64,000 bases of DNA from Patagioenas fasciata (GCF_037038585.1 NC_092521.1:75231398-75295397); one strand, 5' to 3'. Shown: positions 25,501-38,870, counted from the first letter of the stretch. The notes: generated by a model not told the origin, from the letters alone. Program-made: numbers and translations.

Positions 25501-26363
25501 CAATATAATGGGTGTTATTTTCTGCTCTTTGGCATCAATAACCATTTGTTTGTCAGTCTCCAAATTACAGACCTGGAAGACACAAGAAAATAACTTTTGT
25601 AGTGATTCCGAATACATACTTGAGACAGGAAGATATGTAATCAAATACAATTCTAGGATGAGCCCAGAGATGCAGAAATCCTGAGATCTTAAGAGTAAAG
25701 AAAAGCCTCTGTTAGAGATATGTGGTCAGAAAATGTGGGGATGCATGAAACATTTTCAAAGGTTGCAAGGGCAATTTTATGACAAGCAGCTGCCAAAGGA
25801 AAAGGTAAAACTGATCACTCAGGAACTGATGTGCATAAAAGTGAAGCTGCTGGAATAATAGTCTCTTTGCATTTTTGTTTAGTATAAGATTTAACAAATT
25901 CCACCAGGCTATGGGGTTTAAATGTTCTAAAGAGTATTTTCTTCCCCACCAACCCTCCTTTTTTAATAATGTGCTTCAAAATATGCATTTTGTTGACCTT
26001 TACAGGAGATTTTGATGGACTGAAGTACAGGGACAAGCTGAAGTTTTATTTTAAAATAATCAGAACACGACTAAGAATTTTACCCTTTGGAAGAAATGTT
26101 TATTCTCATTGCTGGTGATATGCTAAAGTTTTAGGGACAACCTGAACTATCTACGGGAAAGAGATTGCAGAGCAGCCCGCTGTCACAAAGAGTGAATAAA
26201 ACTGAGAAAGCAAAATGGTGTACAGGTCTTTCTCAGTTTGTAACCCTGCCAGTTGCATGGCTATGTACAGGTTTGTGTTATCAAGGCCCAAGACACAGTG
26301 TTTCTCCCTCCAGACAGCTATTATAGTCAAAGAGATATCCAGTCCTATTGATACAGTGGTGGA
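22546..26363. other. Non-coding stretch, no gene recognised
   Basis: No gene or repeat family is recognised in 3.8 kb, apart from an AT dinucleotide run at 24017-24052 and an A-rich run near 22682-22700. Open frames are under 100 codons. Confidence 0.4.
24017..24052 (+). repeat. (AT)n microsatellite
   Basis: Imperfect AT dinucleotide run of about 36 bases, interrupted by an 'ac' and a 'gt' that sit almost symmetrically. Confidence 0.9.
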
Positions 26364-27105
26364 CAGATTGTCGTGGCTTAACCCAAGCTAGCAATACAAC
26401 CACAATAGCCACTCACTCACTCCCCTCTATCCACCCCTCTCCCCAAAATAGGGGAGAGAATGGAAAGGGGAGAAACTTGGATTAAGATAAACACAGTTTA
26501 ATAAAATAACAAAATACTAATACACTACTAGTAAATATGTATATATAAAGTAGAAATAGAATATAAAGTAAAACATACTCAATGCCATTCCTCTCAAACT
26601 GCATCCACACTGAGCAGCCAGACCCAGGAAACAGCACCTGGTCCCAACAGGTGGTCCTAGAGAGAGAAAAGAGGAAAAAGGCAGAAAGGTCTCTGCAAAA
26701 CAGCAGGATGGCAAAAAACTGAACTAACGGAAGTCCCAAGCAGAACTCCCCACACAGGTCTCCAAGAGCGAAGAGAAGAGGGTGTGTGAGAGAGAGCAGA
26801 AGATCCCAACTCTCCTTAAATACGAAGCATGACGCTAGTGGGATGGAATACTCTTACTGATCAGTCTGGCTGTCAGTCAAGCTCTGCCCCATCCATGCCC
26901 CCCTTCCCAGCTGCCTCACGTCTATGGGCAGAGTGCTCAGAACATCCTTGGCTCTCAGACCAGAGCAATTACAAACATTAACTCTATCCCAGGGTGCTAT
27001 CTTCTTGTTCTCAAATTAAGTCCAAATAATGACCATGCTAGCTATGAAAAAGAACTAGCTGCATGAAGAAGATTAACCCATTTTCAGTCAAACCAGCACA
27101 CAGAT
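26364..27105 (-). mobile_element. Solo LTR of an avian endogenous retrovirus, with 5-bp target duplication
   Basis: The LTR spans 26369-27100 (732 bases). In its sense (minus) orientation it begins TGTGCTGGTTTGACTG and ends TTAAGCCACGACA. It is flanked by the same five bases, CAGAT, at 26364-26368 and 27101-27105, so both ends are intact. There is no internal retroviral sequence, so this is a solo LTR left by recombination between two LTRs. A TATTTAAG-type promoter element lies at 26815-26823 and an ATTAAA-type polyadenylation region at about 26490, both on the minus strand. A 5-bp duplication fits class III (ERVL-like) elements, but length alone does not prove class. Confidence 0.9.
26812..26826 (-). 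promoter_or_regulatory. Candidate TATA-like element of the solo LTR
   Basis: On the minus strand the LTR reads 'cgtatttaaggag', at the place where related LTRs carry TATAAA, upstream of their transcription start. Whether it still drives transcription is unknown. Confidence 0.4.
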
Positions 27106-30100
27106 ATCTTACAAAAGAAACCTTGAGTTGTCGTAGATCATGGGAGGGGAATTAAAGGAGAGCTCTTACTCTTTTGAAGTTACACAGTTATTGACAGGAC
27201 ATCTTTGAATATAATTTGCTCCAGTTATTGTGAAACATAGTGGAGTGCATCACAAGAAAAAAATCCTGTTTTCTTTATTACCTGATATAGAACAAGACTG
27301 AATATCTTAATTAGATAGAAGTTCACTGCAGGACCAGCTGGGGATACGGCAGGAAGGCTGTGCTGGAGCTGGGTCGAGAGCTTTACTAAATGTATTAATA
27401 ATATCTTGGCTTTCACAGTGACGTCCCTCTGTGCTTCGCACACAGGGAAAGCAGCAGGAGATGCACAGCCACACTGACTGGAGAGGGTTCGTGCATTGGG
27501 AAGCAGATCATGCTGGGTACAAAGAGGGGGAAATGTGAGCGTATCAGCACTGCTGGTCATTTTGGAGAAAAAGATATAGTTTCTTTTTCTGACTAGGTAA
27601 AATTGCAGCTCAGACAGGAAAAAGAGGTCTTGGGATATCCTGTATGGTACAGTGCTTGAGATGATAGGGCAAAAGAAAAGCTCCACCAAAAATGAGGCAT
27701 GCATTTACATGGCACAGGATAAACACAGAAGGTAGTACATGGTGCAGGAACAATCTGGTACTTATCCTTATTACAGCACAGAGTACTGGTTGAACTTTGC
27801 CTGATGAGTGAAGTGCAAAAATGTTTTAAATCTGTGAGGAAAACTTAGGCAAAGAACAAATCTTTATCATCTGAGTGCTGTGAGACATCCTGATTTTTCT
27901 TTTTTTTTTTTTTTTCTTTTACTGTCTCTTCTCCTCACAGAACAACTGATTTCATCCTCCAATTTAATCAGTGGTGAAATGCCATGCATCTTGGAAGTGT
28001 GCCAAATACTGTTACCCATTTGTCAGAAATATGTGTCATTTAGGACGCTATTTTACACTGCTTATATTTGTTTAGAATGATATAAACCTGAATTAGCTTC
28101 TGTGGCATTTCTGAATCAGAGGGTTAGTGGAACCTTCCTCAGATACATACTTTAAGAGACACCCCTATGCTAGCACCTGGCATCACCAACACATCATGTT
28201 TGTGTTCACATGAACAAAAGTTTACAACTTGCTGGAGGAGCAGTAGACCTGGATGAGAGTCAAAGGGATTGTCCTGAGTGCTACAAGTTGAAGGGGAAAA
28301 TAAATGTGTTTTGACTGTATAAAAAGAGCTGGTTCACCCCAGCTTTACTGCACGCAAAACAAAAGTATCTTAGAAAAAGAGTGGCATCAAGTGTATCAAA
28401 CATGCAGAAGAAAAAAAACAGGGAAAAATGGGGAAAATAGCCTTTAAATACTGAACCAGAAATGTTGGTTACTACAGAAAAGAATTTCTCCTCAGCTGTT
28501 TTAGAAAACAGATATACATTAGAAACACCTGTTCTCTGTTTTGCTTTTGGAACTTTATAAGGATAGCAACAGTGAACTCAAAAAAAAAAAAAAAAAAAAA
28601 AAAGAAAATAAAAAGAATGAAGAATGTGGTGTGGATGTTGTCTGCTGTGCTGCCATGTGCAGAAATACTGTGTGATACTGCAGTTGCTTGCAACTTCTGT
28701 TCAAAGTATTACTTGGCAACTTCTTGTTAATTTTTTTCTGTGGAATGTTATCCTTTTACTAATTTCCAGACATCAGAAAATATGGTTATTTTTAGATGAT
28801 TTTATACACTCTGCTAGCAAATGAGAAGAAGATGAAAAGGCATGAGTAAGTACGCAAAGTATGAAATCTGGGAACCACAGGAATATTCATGTCATGTGAA
28901 CAGCCCAAGATTTCTTCCATTGAGGAAAAACACCATCAGCCTGAACACCAAGAATGTGTTAACCCTGACCCTCCACTCCCACCATGCAGAAGCTGTTGGC
29001 TTGTGCTGTCAGAGTGCAGGTCTTCTGCTGTAGTCTTCACTGAGGTGTAGTCTTGGTGCATTATTTCTCTGAGAACTGAGTCTTCACATTTTATCACCCT
29101 TCTATCAGGTAGCCTAACATAAATGTTTATTTTTGTAAACATATTTCCCGAGACTCTTGATGAAACTTTTTTGTTTTGGCATCATATAGTCATCCTGAAC
29201 TCTAGTAATCTTCTTGTGTCAATTTCTGACTGGGTATATTAAGGAGACCAGAACAACTTTCTAGGGCAGATTATATATAATTTAGTCTCGCCTGATCATT
29301 CACAGCCTCTGTATATGGCGTTTAAGGCCCATCATGTGTGAAGGTTGGAGTGTGTATGGAGCCTGATGGGTTTCCATGGATGAGCATTCTGAGACAGAAA
29401 TGTGCAGCCCCATCTCTTCATCTTCTTCAGGGGCCAGTCCTAGATTATGACTTATCCCTGCAGTCCAGACCACTAAGGTTTAGGCTCTGTTTAACCTAAA
29501 GGACATTGTGGCCCCACAAGACTTCAAAGCAACGTTGATCACATTTTTGTTCTTCACTTTCTCTATAAACTTCCTTTAGAAGCAGAGTCTTTCATAAAAG
29601 ATGTGGGGGGGGAGTTGTTTCCCAGTATTCTCCTGTGACTCCTATTTCAGTCCCCCAATCCATCAGTTAGTATGTATAGAGCTGTTATGCTCAGCTATCA
29701 CTGAGCTAAGTTGTATTTAACTTCAAACATTTCTGTCACCACTTTAGGTTTTTAATGCTTTGTCTTGCTCCTCCCTTGAATTCACTCTCATATTTTTCCT
29801 TCTTTGACATAACAATGAACTGTTTCATATTGGAAGCTTCAATCTATTTCATTCTTCTATTAGTGCATTAATGTCCAAATAGAAGGAAATAGAAAATGTT
29901 TTTATCTTTTGAAAAGATAATTGTTCTCCTTTCAGCCTGCATTTATACTTTTATAAAGCTTTTTTAATGCTTTACGGTCACTGATATTTGCAACCAGCAT
30001 TTATCAGTATAGTATTCCGCCAGTAAAGGTAAACCCTTTACCTAGTTCCTTAGTTTCCAGATCCTGATATATCAGTGATTTCTGCAGTTCCTCATGAGAC

Positions 30101-30170
30101 TTTTTTTTTTGCTTCTCCCCTGTTGTACAAGGCTTCTGACGTACAATGAAACGAGGGGAGCTCCCTGATG
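27106..30170. other. Non-coding stretch, no gene supported
   Basis: The longest frame (27225-27704, minus, 159 codons) has no recognised domain. There is a T-run at about 27900-27915 and an A-run at 28580-28603. Nothing else is recognised. Confidence 0.4.
28580..28603 (+). repeat. Poly-A run (24 A)
   Basis: Twenty-four A in a row, followed by an A-rich tail (gaaaataaaaag). It could be the tail of an old retroposed sequence, but I could not identify a body upstream of it. Confidence 0.9.
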
Positions 30171-30172
30171 TT

Positions 30173-30173
30173 T

Positions 30174-30204
<31 letters not shown>

Positions 30205-30206
30205 CG
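30173..30206 (+). repeat. (TG)12(CG)5 alternating purine-pyrimidine tract
   Basis: Twelve TG units run straight into five CG units with no break. Thirty-four bases of strict purine-pyrimidine alternation ending in CG repeats is the sequence type most prone to left-handed Z-DNA under negative supercoiling. CG runs are uncommon in methylated vertebrate DNA because CpG decays. Confidence 0.95.
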
Positions 30207-33200
30207 AATTTGGCTGCCACTAAATTAACAACACATTCTGGTTTAAAGTAGGTATAAGAATTAAGAAGCGACCTGGAAGGGCAAAAAAATGGCACAACAA
30301 GCCAATGTAAGTCGCAGGCCTACCCAGTTGCTCCACATGAGTAACATGTTGGGAATTCTGAACTAAACAGTGAGGAGAAGAAGAGATGAGAAATGGGGTC
30401 TGGATAGATGAATTAGTAAATTAAAAATGAGGCAATGGAATAAAAGAAGATTATAGATGGGCATAAAATACAGATGTAAAAAATGCTATGCTTAAATGAC
30501 TTCTAAGATCAGGAACAAATGATGATTTTTTACCAGTTCTTAAGTCACATCACTATATTCCATATGAATGGCCACATAAAATTTTAATAGCTGAAGATCA
30601 AAAAAATGAAAAGCTTTCCTTTGCATTGTCTGATATAATGATTTTAAGTCATAATTTAATTGTGGACTCAAAATTTTACAGTCAGTCTCAAGCAGCAAGG
30701 CCTCAGTGCTTATGTGCAGCAGTGATTCATCAGATTACATGGCATCACAGCAGCTGTAGGTGTTGTCCGAAGACTGTAATTTCAAATCAAATGGTGAACA
30801 TCCAGCCCAATGTCCTACAAGGTCCTACATCCATGCCTCTAATGAAAATGCTATTTTTGCTGTTGTCTTCTCCTTCAGTGGTTTGGTGCTTCTTTTTTTA
30901 CTTTTTTGAGGTTCTTCAGGTGGTGTAACTTGAGATAAACCGATATACATTTGATGCAACATTAATATGTCATTAATATGTCAAGGCTGAGGATACCATG
31001 ATGATCCCATTCCCATGAAACATGGAATAATTTTAGCTCATGGCTATGAGGTATCTATGCTCAAATGATACTGGAACAACCACTCCCTGAATTTTACTTG
31101 TTGCTATTTTCTGCACTGAACACCCTCCCTTCTCTATGCAAGGCCTTTTTTTCCCTCCATTCTTACCCTCTGTATAAGTAGTGCCAACAAGCAAACTACA
31201 ATGCTGCATCTCCTTCTTTGTAGTCTTTTCTACCTGGCATGGATAAGTTTTTCCACCATACAATCCACATGGTAAAATCTGCATAAGGTTGAGAAGTATA
31301 AACCACCAACAACTGACTTCAGAGATGTACAGGAAAGAAATCTGTCAGACTAGAGAGTTAAAAACAGTTGAGATAATATTAAAGATCCCTGTGGTTATGT
31401 CAACCATCAGACTTTGTTATAAATGGGTAGGATTGGCTCACACTTTTGACTCTTGTTAAGGTTCAATTTCTAAACTAACATTAGAATTATTGGGGAAAGT
31501 CAAAGGCTTATTGATACCAAGAAGCAGAGTTAACGTCTTTTGACTCTGTCTGCATTAAAGAATAGTACAGAGATGCAGAGTGAAACTCCTACTGCTAAAA
31601 AAAACAATGTCCAGACTAGATATATTTCATGGACCTTTACTTTGATCAAGCTTTGATATGGTCTCATGAACTAAATGGTCATGTGCAGCTGGAACACTTA
31701 AGGTGTGCTGCTGAAACACACGTTTTAGTTTAACTTCATCCCAAACAAATCTGATCCTCATAATGTGACACCTCCACAGTCTACCACAGCAGGGAAATGG
31801 GGAAAATCAGGACAATTTCTTGAGAAGTTACTTGAAAACTTCCTCTTGACCTAAACTAAAACACTCTGCAACACAATATTTGTTGCTCACGTTTTTGCAA
31901 AGCTGAAGCACTTTTGCTGGGAACACAACTCCCATCACTGCACTGTGGGGTGTTGCACATGTAGCATGGCAGTGATTCTGGACCCAGGAACTTTCATAGC
32001 TCGTTAGGTCCTACACTCACAATGAACCCCTATTGTGGGAATCACACCTGAGTAGCCGGGGTCTGTTTACAGCCTAGGCTTAAGGATTACCTATCTCTAC
32101 CCTATTTTTTAGTTATCATTTACTCATAGATTTTCAGTACACCAACAGACTTGATGGTGTGTATCATAGGACACCTAAGGATTTAATTTAAAAGAAAGGG
32201 GAACTTGCTTGAAATTATGGTAGCACAGTTCAAGTACAGACAAAATTCTACCAACACCTTCTGTTCACAATGGAAACAATCTATTGTCATAATACCCTTT
32301 CCTGAACAAAAATGTGAATTTCATTAGATGGTAAATTCCCTTGAAGAGCAGAGTATGCCAATCAAACTTGCACCCTAACTTATTTTATAAATTTCTCTCT
32401 GGAGTCCTCTACTAGAGTATCTGAACAACTTGTAGGGAACAGCGACTTCACCCCCAGCCTGAGATGAATGTAGACCTTCTGATGTAGAACTCCTTTCAAC
32501 AAAACAGGAGACTGAGGAATGAAGTGAAGAAAAGATTCGCACAAAATCAGAAAAGGAAAAAAAATACCAGTAAGTTTCACAGTGAAGAATTTTCAAAAAC
32601 GGAAAGTCTACAAAAAAATTCGAAGCAGTCTTTTGCTGTATGTATGAATCATTGACCTGAATATTGGAATAAAACATGACTTTGCTCTCTCTCCTTCCAA
32701 TAGTCTGCATGATTTTTTTTGTGATTCATAAGAAAAGCAGCAGCATATTTTAAAAAGGCTTGTCATCTAACTTTGAGCAATTTCCACAACGTTTTTACCC
32801 TTTTAGAGTTAAGACTGAAGTAGAAACAACTTTGTGTGGCAATGTCATTCCATGCTAACGATGCAGAATTGAAACAGAACAAGACAAATGAGAAAGTAGT
32901 CTTATGTCAGATATGCTGAACACAGGGCAGGGAAAGGCAGAGTACACCAGAAAATCCTCTCAGTGCCTCAGCTAGGGTGCAGGGATGTTCCTAAGACTCC
33001 TACTTGGGAAACTTCATTTCTCATTCTGTCTGTCAGAGCTTGAAGTCCTTTAACTTTCCTGCTTCTTGGTGTCCAGAAACTCCTCAACCAGAATTCATGC
33101 CTCTCAAGTCTTCTTATCTGAAAGCACCTCCAGTCCACAAGCCCTCACCCTGTAATCAAATCCTTTTCATCAAGTCAGCCATTACTTCCCACAGTACTCC

Positions 33201-34284
33201 CAAACCAATTTCTCTCCCTGTTTCCAGCTACCCTTCCCATACAATCCACTTATTTTCAAACTCCTTCTCACCTAGGCCTTTCTGGCTCCATGTCCATTTT
33301 TTTTTGCATTTGGATGCAAATATTTTTAAATTGCATTCCTGACTGAATTTGAAAAGATGGCCCCATCTTGGATCTTTTTTCTATGGTTTAGATAGACCTT
33401 TTCAAGGATCAGGATACCTTGTTGTAACTCTTTTGTTAACTGATTACTTTTAAAAATAGCAAACATCATAACCAACAAGCAGGGAGAAACACTTTGTTAG
33501 TGTCATACCAAAACTAGTTTCCTGATCAGTTATCTGTATATTTAGAGATCTATCTCTTCTTACATATAAATATACACTCAGCCTTTATATCTGTATGTTA
33601 GTCTACCCCATATGTATATTTTTAAAGGGTAGAATAAGTAGAAGTTTAAAAACCTAACTGGAGTTTTGTAGAAAGCTCTGATTAAAAAGCCATATGTCTT
33701 TATTAGTTTTAAAAATGCTGCCTGGAAAGGGACAGAGTACCTGATACCACTCATTGTGTATTGAACAGAGCTCTTTTGGTTAGTCAATAGCCAGTAGGAG
33801 AGTTACATACAGTGTGGATGAAAGCAAAACTAAACAGAAGAGGTGAGTCAAACTCTTAATGCCCTTCATACATGTAGATTTTTATGAACCGTGAGTTTTC
33901 ATTGTCATTGTTCATAATGTTTCTTTATCACTTTCAACAAGCACAAAGGACTTTAGAAACTGGGAACCCAAATATGTTTTCCCTCAGAAAGGTGAGGAAA
34001 GATAAACATCTTCAAAAACACAAATAAGAGGGGAAATAGTGAAAAATATTCAGAATCAGCGGGTTGTGACCAGATTGTAAAACAGATTGCCAAGCAGCTA
34101 AGTTTAATGTGCAATCTATTGCTTAAATTTACTTTGCTACCAGAGAAATAGAAAGTGATAAGTGCTCCTGGGTGCTACAAACCAGGAAGACTGTCTTTCA
34201 TGGAAAGAAAATTGAGTGAAAGTGGAATGAAAGAATGAATAGGTCTATTATTAATAATTAAACAAGTAAAATTCAAGACAATTT
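30207..34284. other. Long AT-rich non-coding stretch
   Basis: No gene or repeat family is recognised in 4 kb. Frames reach 112 codons (33004-33342, +) without any domain. A short direct repeat, 'attaatatgtc' twice, lies near 30962. Confidence 0.4.
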
Positions 34285-34855
34285 TGGTAGAGAGAAGTTG
34301 TCCCTCACAAACTGATAATTTTATTTTGGGCAGTGAACAAGGAAATGGATAACTATACCTCGATTTAAAAAAAAAAAATCTTCAGTCAAGGTGTCTCATC
34401 AAGAGTGCTCTCAAAAAAAATGTTCACTAAGAGAAGGAAAAGGAAGTCTGATGCTAAATGACTACTGCTTACAGCAGATCTCCTATGTTAATAGGAATAT
34501 ACCCTGGGGTGCATGCTTAATATATTAATAAATTATCTAGAAAATTGTTGAAAAATGAGGAGTCAAAATTATTCAAAATAACCAAAACTAAAGCTGATCA
34601 CAAAAATTTGAAAAGGATCTTGGAATTTGAAATGACTGTATGATAAAGCATCAGAGAAAGTTCAGTATTACTACTCACAGAGCTGCAGGAAATGCAGCAG
34701 GAAACAACCATGACTGCCCATGGATAATGATGAGCTAATGCTATTACTGAAAGGAATCTTGGAGCTATTTACAACTTTTCTTGGTGAACTCTAGTGCTCA
34801 AGGAAGACCAAAAAAAAAAAAAAGTAAATTAGGAATTAGAGAACAAAAGCACCAG
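34285..34855 (+). mobile_element. Very old CR1-type LINE relic (reverse-transcriptase region)
   Basis: The nucleotide pattern follows an ancient CR1 (L3-like) reverse-transcriptase region, not the younger avian CR1. Landmarks in order are 'gagaagttgtccctcacaaa' (about 34291), a stretch in the place of the first catalytic aspartate (about 34355), 'tatattaataaattatctag' before the expected active-site aspartates (about 34520), and 'ggaatcttggagctattt' (about 34752), matching the conserved DLGV segment. It is broken by stops and A-runs. This is pattern recognition from family knowledge, and an alignment would decide it. Confidence 0.65.
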
Positions 34856-36700
34856 ACTTTTCCAGACCAACACTTTGCAGAGTCTTGGTCTCTAGTTCAG
34901 CCCTAGCCCCCACTGATCCAGACTAACCTCCTGGCTTGACCTGGAACCTGCCTCATCACCAGGAGCTTGCCTGGGGATCTGGACCCTTGGTTGAAACTGA
35001 CCATTATCACTAGGCCTGCCCCGCTTGCCTTGTACTGGGAGACGGGTTTCTGGCTGGTGAGACTTTTGCCCTGTCAGCTGTACCATTGCTCTTGATTCTT
35101 GGCTTTCTGTCCTTTAGGGAGCAGCCAGCCATTGCTGCTCTTTCAAGTGCCCTTATCTGCCTCCTTTTCCAAAAGATAATTCTTTCTTGTGACTAGAATT
35201 TACTGTGACCAAGAACAGGACACTGCTGCTATGTGCTTTTGCTTCAATGCTGCAAACATTTTTATACCTCTTATGAAGTGACTCTATTTGTATTATGTAG
35301 GATAATTGCACAGCATTTTGTCTTTGCATGAAAATTTGTTTGCTTGGTAGAACCACTCTACTGTCTCTTTTGTAATCTTCAGGCCAGAGTGTTAACATAC
35401 TCCATGGACTCTAGGGTTACGTGTGTTGATATAAATGAATTAAACAGTACCAAGCACATAATCTAATAGTGATACAGGACTCTCCAAGCTGGTTAACATT
35501 TAATAAACCCCTGTGACAGCTGTCTAGCTGCTCTATCTGGCACACTCATCAGCTATGCCTGGGCATGGTCTGGATGTGGAAACAACCCTAGTAGGCAGTA
35601 TGGACATTGCCATTCCGCTCTGTCATCTTCACTCTGGAAGTCTATCGCAGCTGACCTTGACACTGCATCCTGTCTTCCATGTTTATACTTCACCTAGGGC
35701 CACATCAAACACAGCCCTAACACTGCAGTAGAGAAATATCTCTTTATCTTCCCTCCTGCAATGTCAGCTCAAAGAAGAAGAGCTTCTTAGTTCTCTTTAT
35801 AGTCAACGGACAACAGAGGGCTATGTGCACCAAGGAGATGGCAGCCATTGTCTCTCTTTGTGAAGATCTCCCATAGGAATGAGGGTTTGGAGAAAGATTT
35901 GGGAACCAGCTGTTGTATCTCTTGCCACCTAAAGAGAGTTAGCTTAACAGCTGGGAGAGAGAAGCTGCACATGGATGGGGCATACACAGGATCAAGGTTG
36001 CAGCCCATGTTCTGGTGTAGCTCAGCATGGATAAACTACAACAGATATTCAGACTGGATGATAACACAGAGCCTTTGGTCATTGGCAACCAAGGCTGGAA
36101 TCAAGTGACTCCTTTTTAAGGTCCCATTTTTCAGCTAGACCTCTTCTGGGTCCAATGTGCTGGAAGGGAAAAAAAAGATTGAGGATACCATAAAGGGCTC
36201 TGTCCACTCAATGACCTCTCACACAGAGTGGACGTAAGGGAGGAAGTTGCACGAATCACTTGAATGCCAGTAATTGTTTGCAAGGCCAAAAAAGTAGTTT
36301 ATTCTTGACCAGGCAGATGAACGACCTTCGTTTCAGCCAGTAAAACTAATCATGTGCACCCCTCTGCGACCTTGAAAATGTTTCAGCTCAACAAATCCTT
36401 CCATGAGTCCAAACGTACCAGCCTTGCAACCCGCTAGCCAACTAGTGGTCTAACCAGGACGTGTGTATGTGTCTCACCTCTCTGGGTATCAAAAAAACTG
36501 ACATTGCCTTGAAAACTTCAAGGAGCACAATGGATCTGAGTGGTCTTAGTTCACATATTACTCCCCAGTCGCTGAGATGTCTGGTGCGATGACAGTGAGT
36601 ATATAGAAGCAAGCAGAATATCAAAGAATATTCTTAAATGATATCCTGAATTAGAATATTAGTATAGTCAAGCTGCAGCTGTGATTAAATAAAGCCTTAA
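34856..36700. other. Non-coding stretch, no feature recognised
   Basis: No gene or repeat is recognised. Composition is somewhat more balanced than upstream. Open frames are below 90 codons. Confidence 0.35.
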
Positions 36701-38870
36701 ATCTTTCCTACAGGCTCTGTTGTGAGAGCATTCCTGGCAAAGGACAGGGTAAGCTCAGTGGAGCTGACAAGGGCCTCACTGCCGCCCCCCCTCCACTCTG
36801 TTCTTTGTCCATGGCGGCATCAAATCAGCTTGGTTTCCATGGTTTCCAGCAGGGGAGAAGGAAGAAAGCAGACATAGATTTTTGCTAGGATCAGATGCTT
36901 CATATGCAGTATACACAAAGCTGGGCAATATGCCATGGTGAGTGAGGGGAGAAATCTTACATCACTTCATCTGATAGTCTCCTATAGCAACTGCAGCAGT
37001 AAAAGCAGTAGCTGCAGAGGCATACAGCTGCATAGCAACCAGTTATGTCATACAAAAGAGTCCCCCCTCCACTACTTCATGCATGGTACCATTAAGGAAC
37101 AATTTGACTAGGTATGTGCATCTCCCAAACAAGATCAAGTTTGGAAGACTCAGCACCCAAATGATTCTACTTCCCTGCCCTGGAAGAGGATGGAGTACCA
37201 CTCATTCTGACCCTAAAAGGTTCTCTGGAAAGCAACAAATGCTGCTGGACTTGCATGGTGCCACTTGGGTGAAAAAGCTCCTTGCCCATGCCCAACATTA
37301 GCCATAACCCTGCTGCAAATTCCTCAGTCTTTTCTCCCTTCCTCAACTGTAGGAATGGGTCCCCTTCCACTTCAGCCTATGATGTCCACCTCAGTTCCTG
37401 GGCAACTTGGTCTTCCAGATACTTGTTAGTGATGGTCCGTGATCACTGAGCACACTCCACAAGCAGTGCTGCCCCCACCGTTTTGGGGCATACCTTGTGG
37501 ATCTTGTCCAGGGCTATGCTGTAAGGCAGACTTCTAAGGAGTGGGAAAGGATTGCTTATAACTCAGGTGCAGGAACAGAGGGTGTCTTTAAAATGGAGGA
37601 AGAATGTACCCATTTGCTGCAGGTGTGCTGGTGCAATGTTGCTACCTGGCCAGACCCAGGAGCAGGCCAGCAAATGTTGCTGTGATCACCTCAGGCTGCC
37701 CTTCCTAGGATACCAACACAAGAGTACCTCCTGCAGGAGAAGTACATCTCATCCTCGTGGAGAGTTCAGACACTATGCCATGCTACAAAAGAAGCCCCAA
37801 ATCCTGGAGAATGATTTTTTCATGCTACTCATTGTTGCAAGAAGTTCCTCCTCCCTGCCCTCTAAGGCCATGTTTCCTTTTTCCTTTTCTAGATAGACAG
37901 GAGGTGCTACCAAACCTATGGGTTAGCCATGTACCCTGTACGTACCCTTCCTTTGCATGTCAAGGGCCCGTTGGAGTCTGCTCAGGTTGGTCTCAGTGAA
38001 CTAGTATGGGTGGCTGGAGATGGAGGGACTGTCATATTGAGAGCAGGAGGAGAAGCCAGGAGCCGTGAACACTGGATGAGGGTTTTGTCAGAGCTGATTT
38101 TTGTCAGGAGACATGTGGGCCCAGCTCTGTTAGCTGCAGTCGTGTTCCTTGTACTTGAAAGACAGCAGTCCATCTGACATGGATGCTGGCCATGCAAACC
38201 TACTCTCCAGATACCGATGCTTTGATTTGTTTTCATGGCAGGCTGTCAGCTGAAGAGATGACAGATGGTCCACACTTCAAACCTGCATGTTTGCTGCCCA
38301 GTATCATGAAGCGTGTGGTCTCAGAATGGAGTCCAAGTTTTCTCCTCTTCCCCCCCTTATTAAGCAAGAGGGAAAAGGACGCTTCTTATACCTGCCTCTG
38401 TTCCCAAGGTAGATGCCACTAGAACTGGGGGTAGAGCAGGAGACCTGTGACTGCCCTTGAATCAAAAGCAGATCACCCAAGAATGGCCCCAAAAGAGGCA
38501 GTCTTTGATGCTGTAGGCCAGGATTCTGGCCAAGGGCAATGGTGACTAAGGAGGATAGAAGGTGGTGTAGGCCCTCAGTACCCAAAGACGGGGAAAGGTG
38601 TCACAACCGAATACTTTGTGAGATTAGCAGAGTAGGGTCAACCATGACATGTTATGCCAAATCTGTGATTCAGCTCTCTAGCCTGCCTGAAGCCCTTTAT
38701 GGACTTCTTAAATGTACCCTGGTACTGTTTCACACCCTATATTCCTCATACTGTAACACTGGGTCTCTCCAGGAACTAGGGGAGATGCAGCAAACTCTTT
38801 CCTCCTCCCATGCTTTTTCTTCACAGGTGACTACCAGACGTGAAGGGAACACATGATTCATCACCATATC
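36701..38870. other. Unassigned, relatively GC-rich block
   Basis: About 2.2 kb with higher GC than either flank and several overlapping frames of 80-114 codons on both strands, none with a domain I recognise. The sharp change of composition suggests inserted DNA, perhaps an old transposon or ERV, but no terminal repeats, target duplication or motif was found. Confidence 0.3.

Noticed and set aside
27225..27704. 159-codon open frame on the minus strand
   Set aside because: No domain or family resemblance and no sign of splicing context. Its length is not remarkable for a 64-kb six-frame scan.
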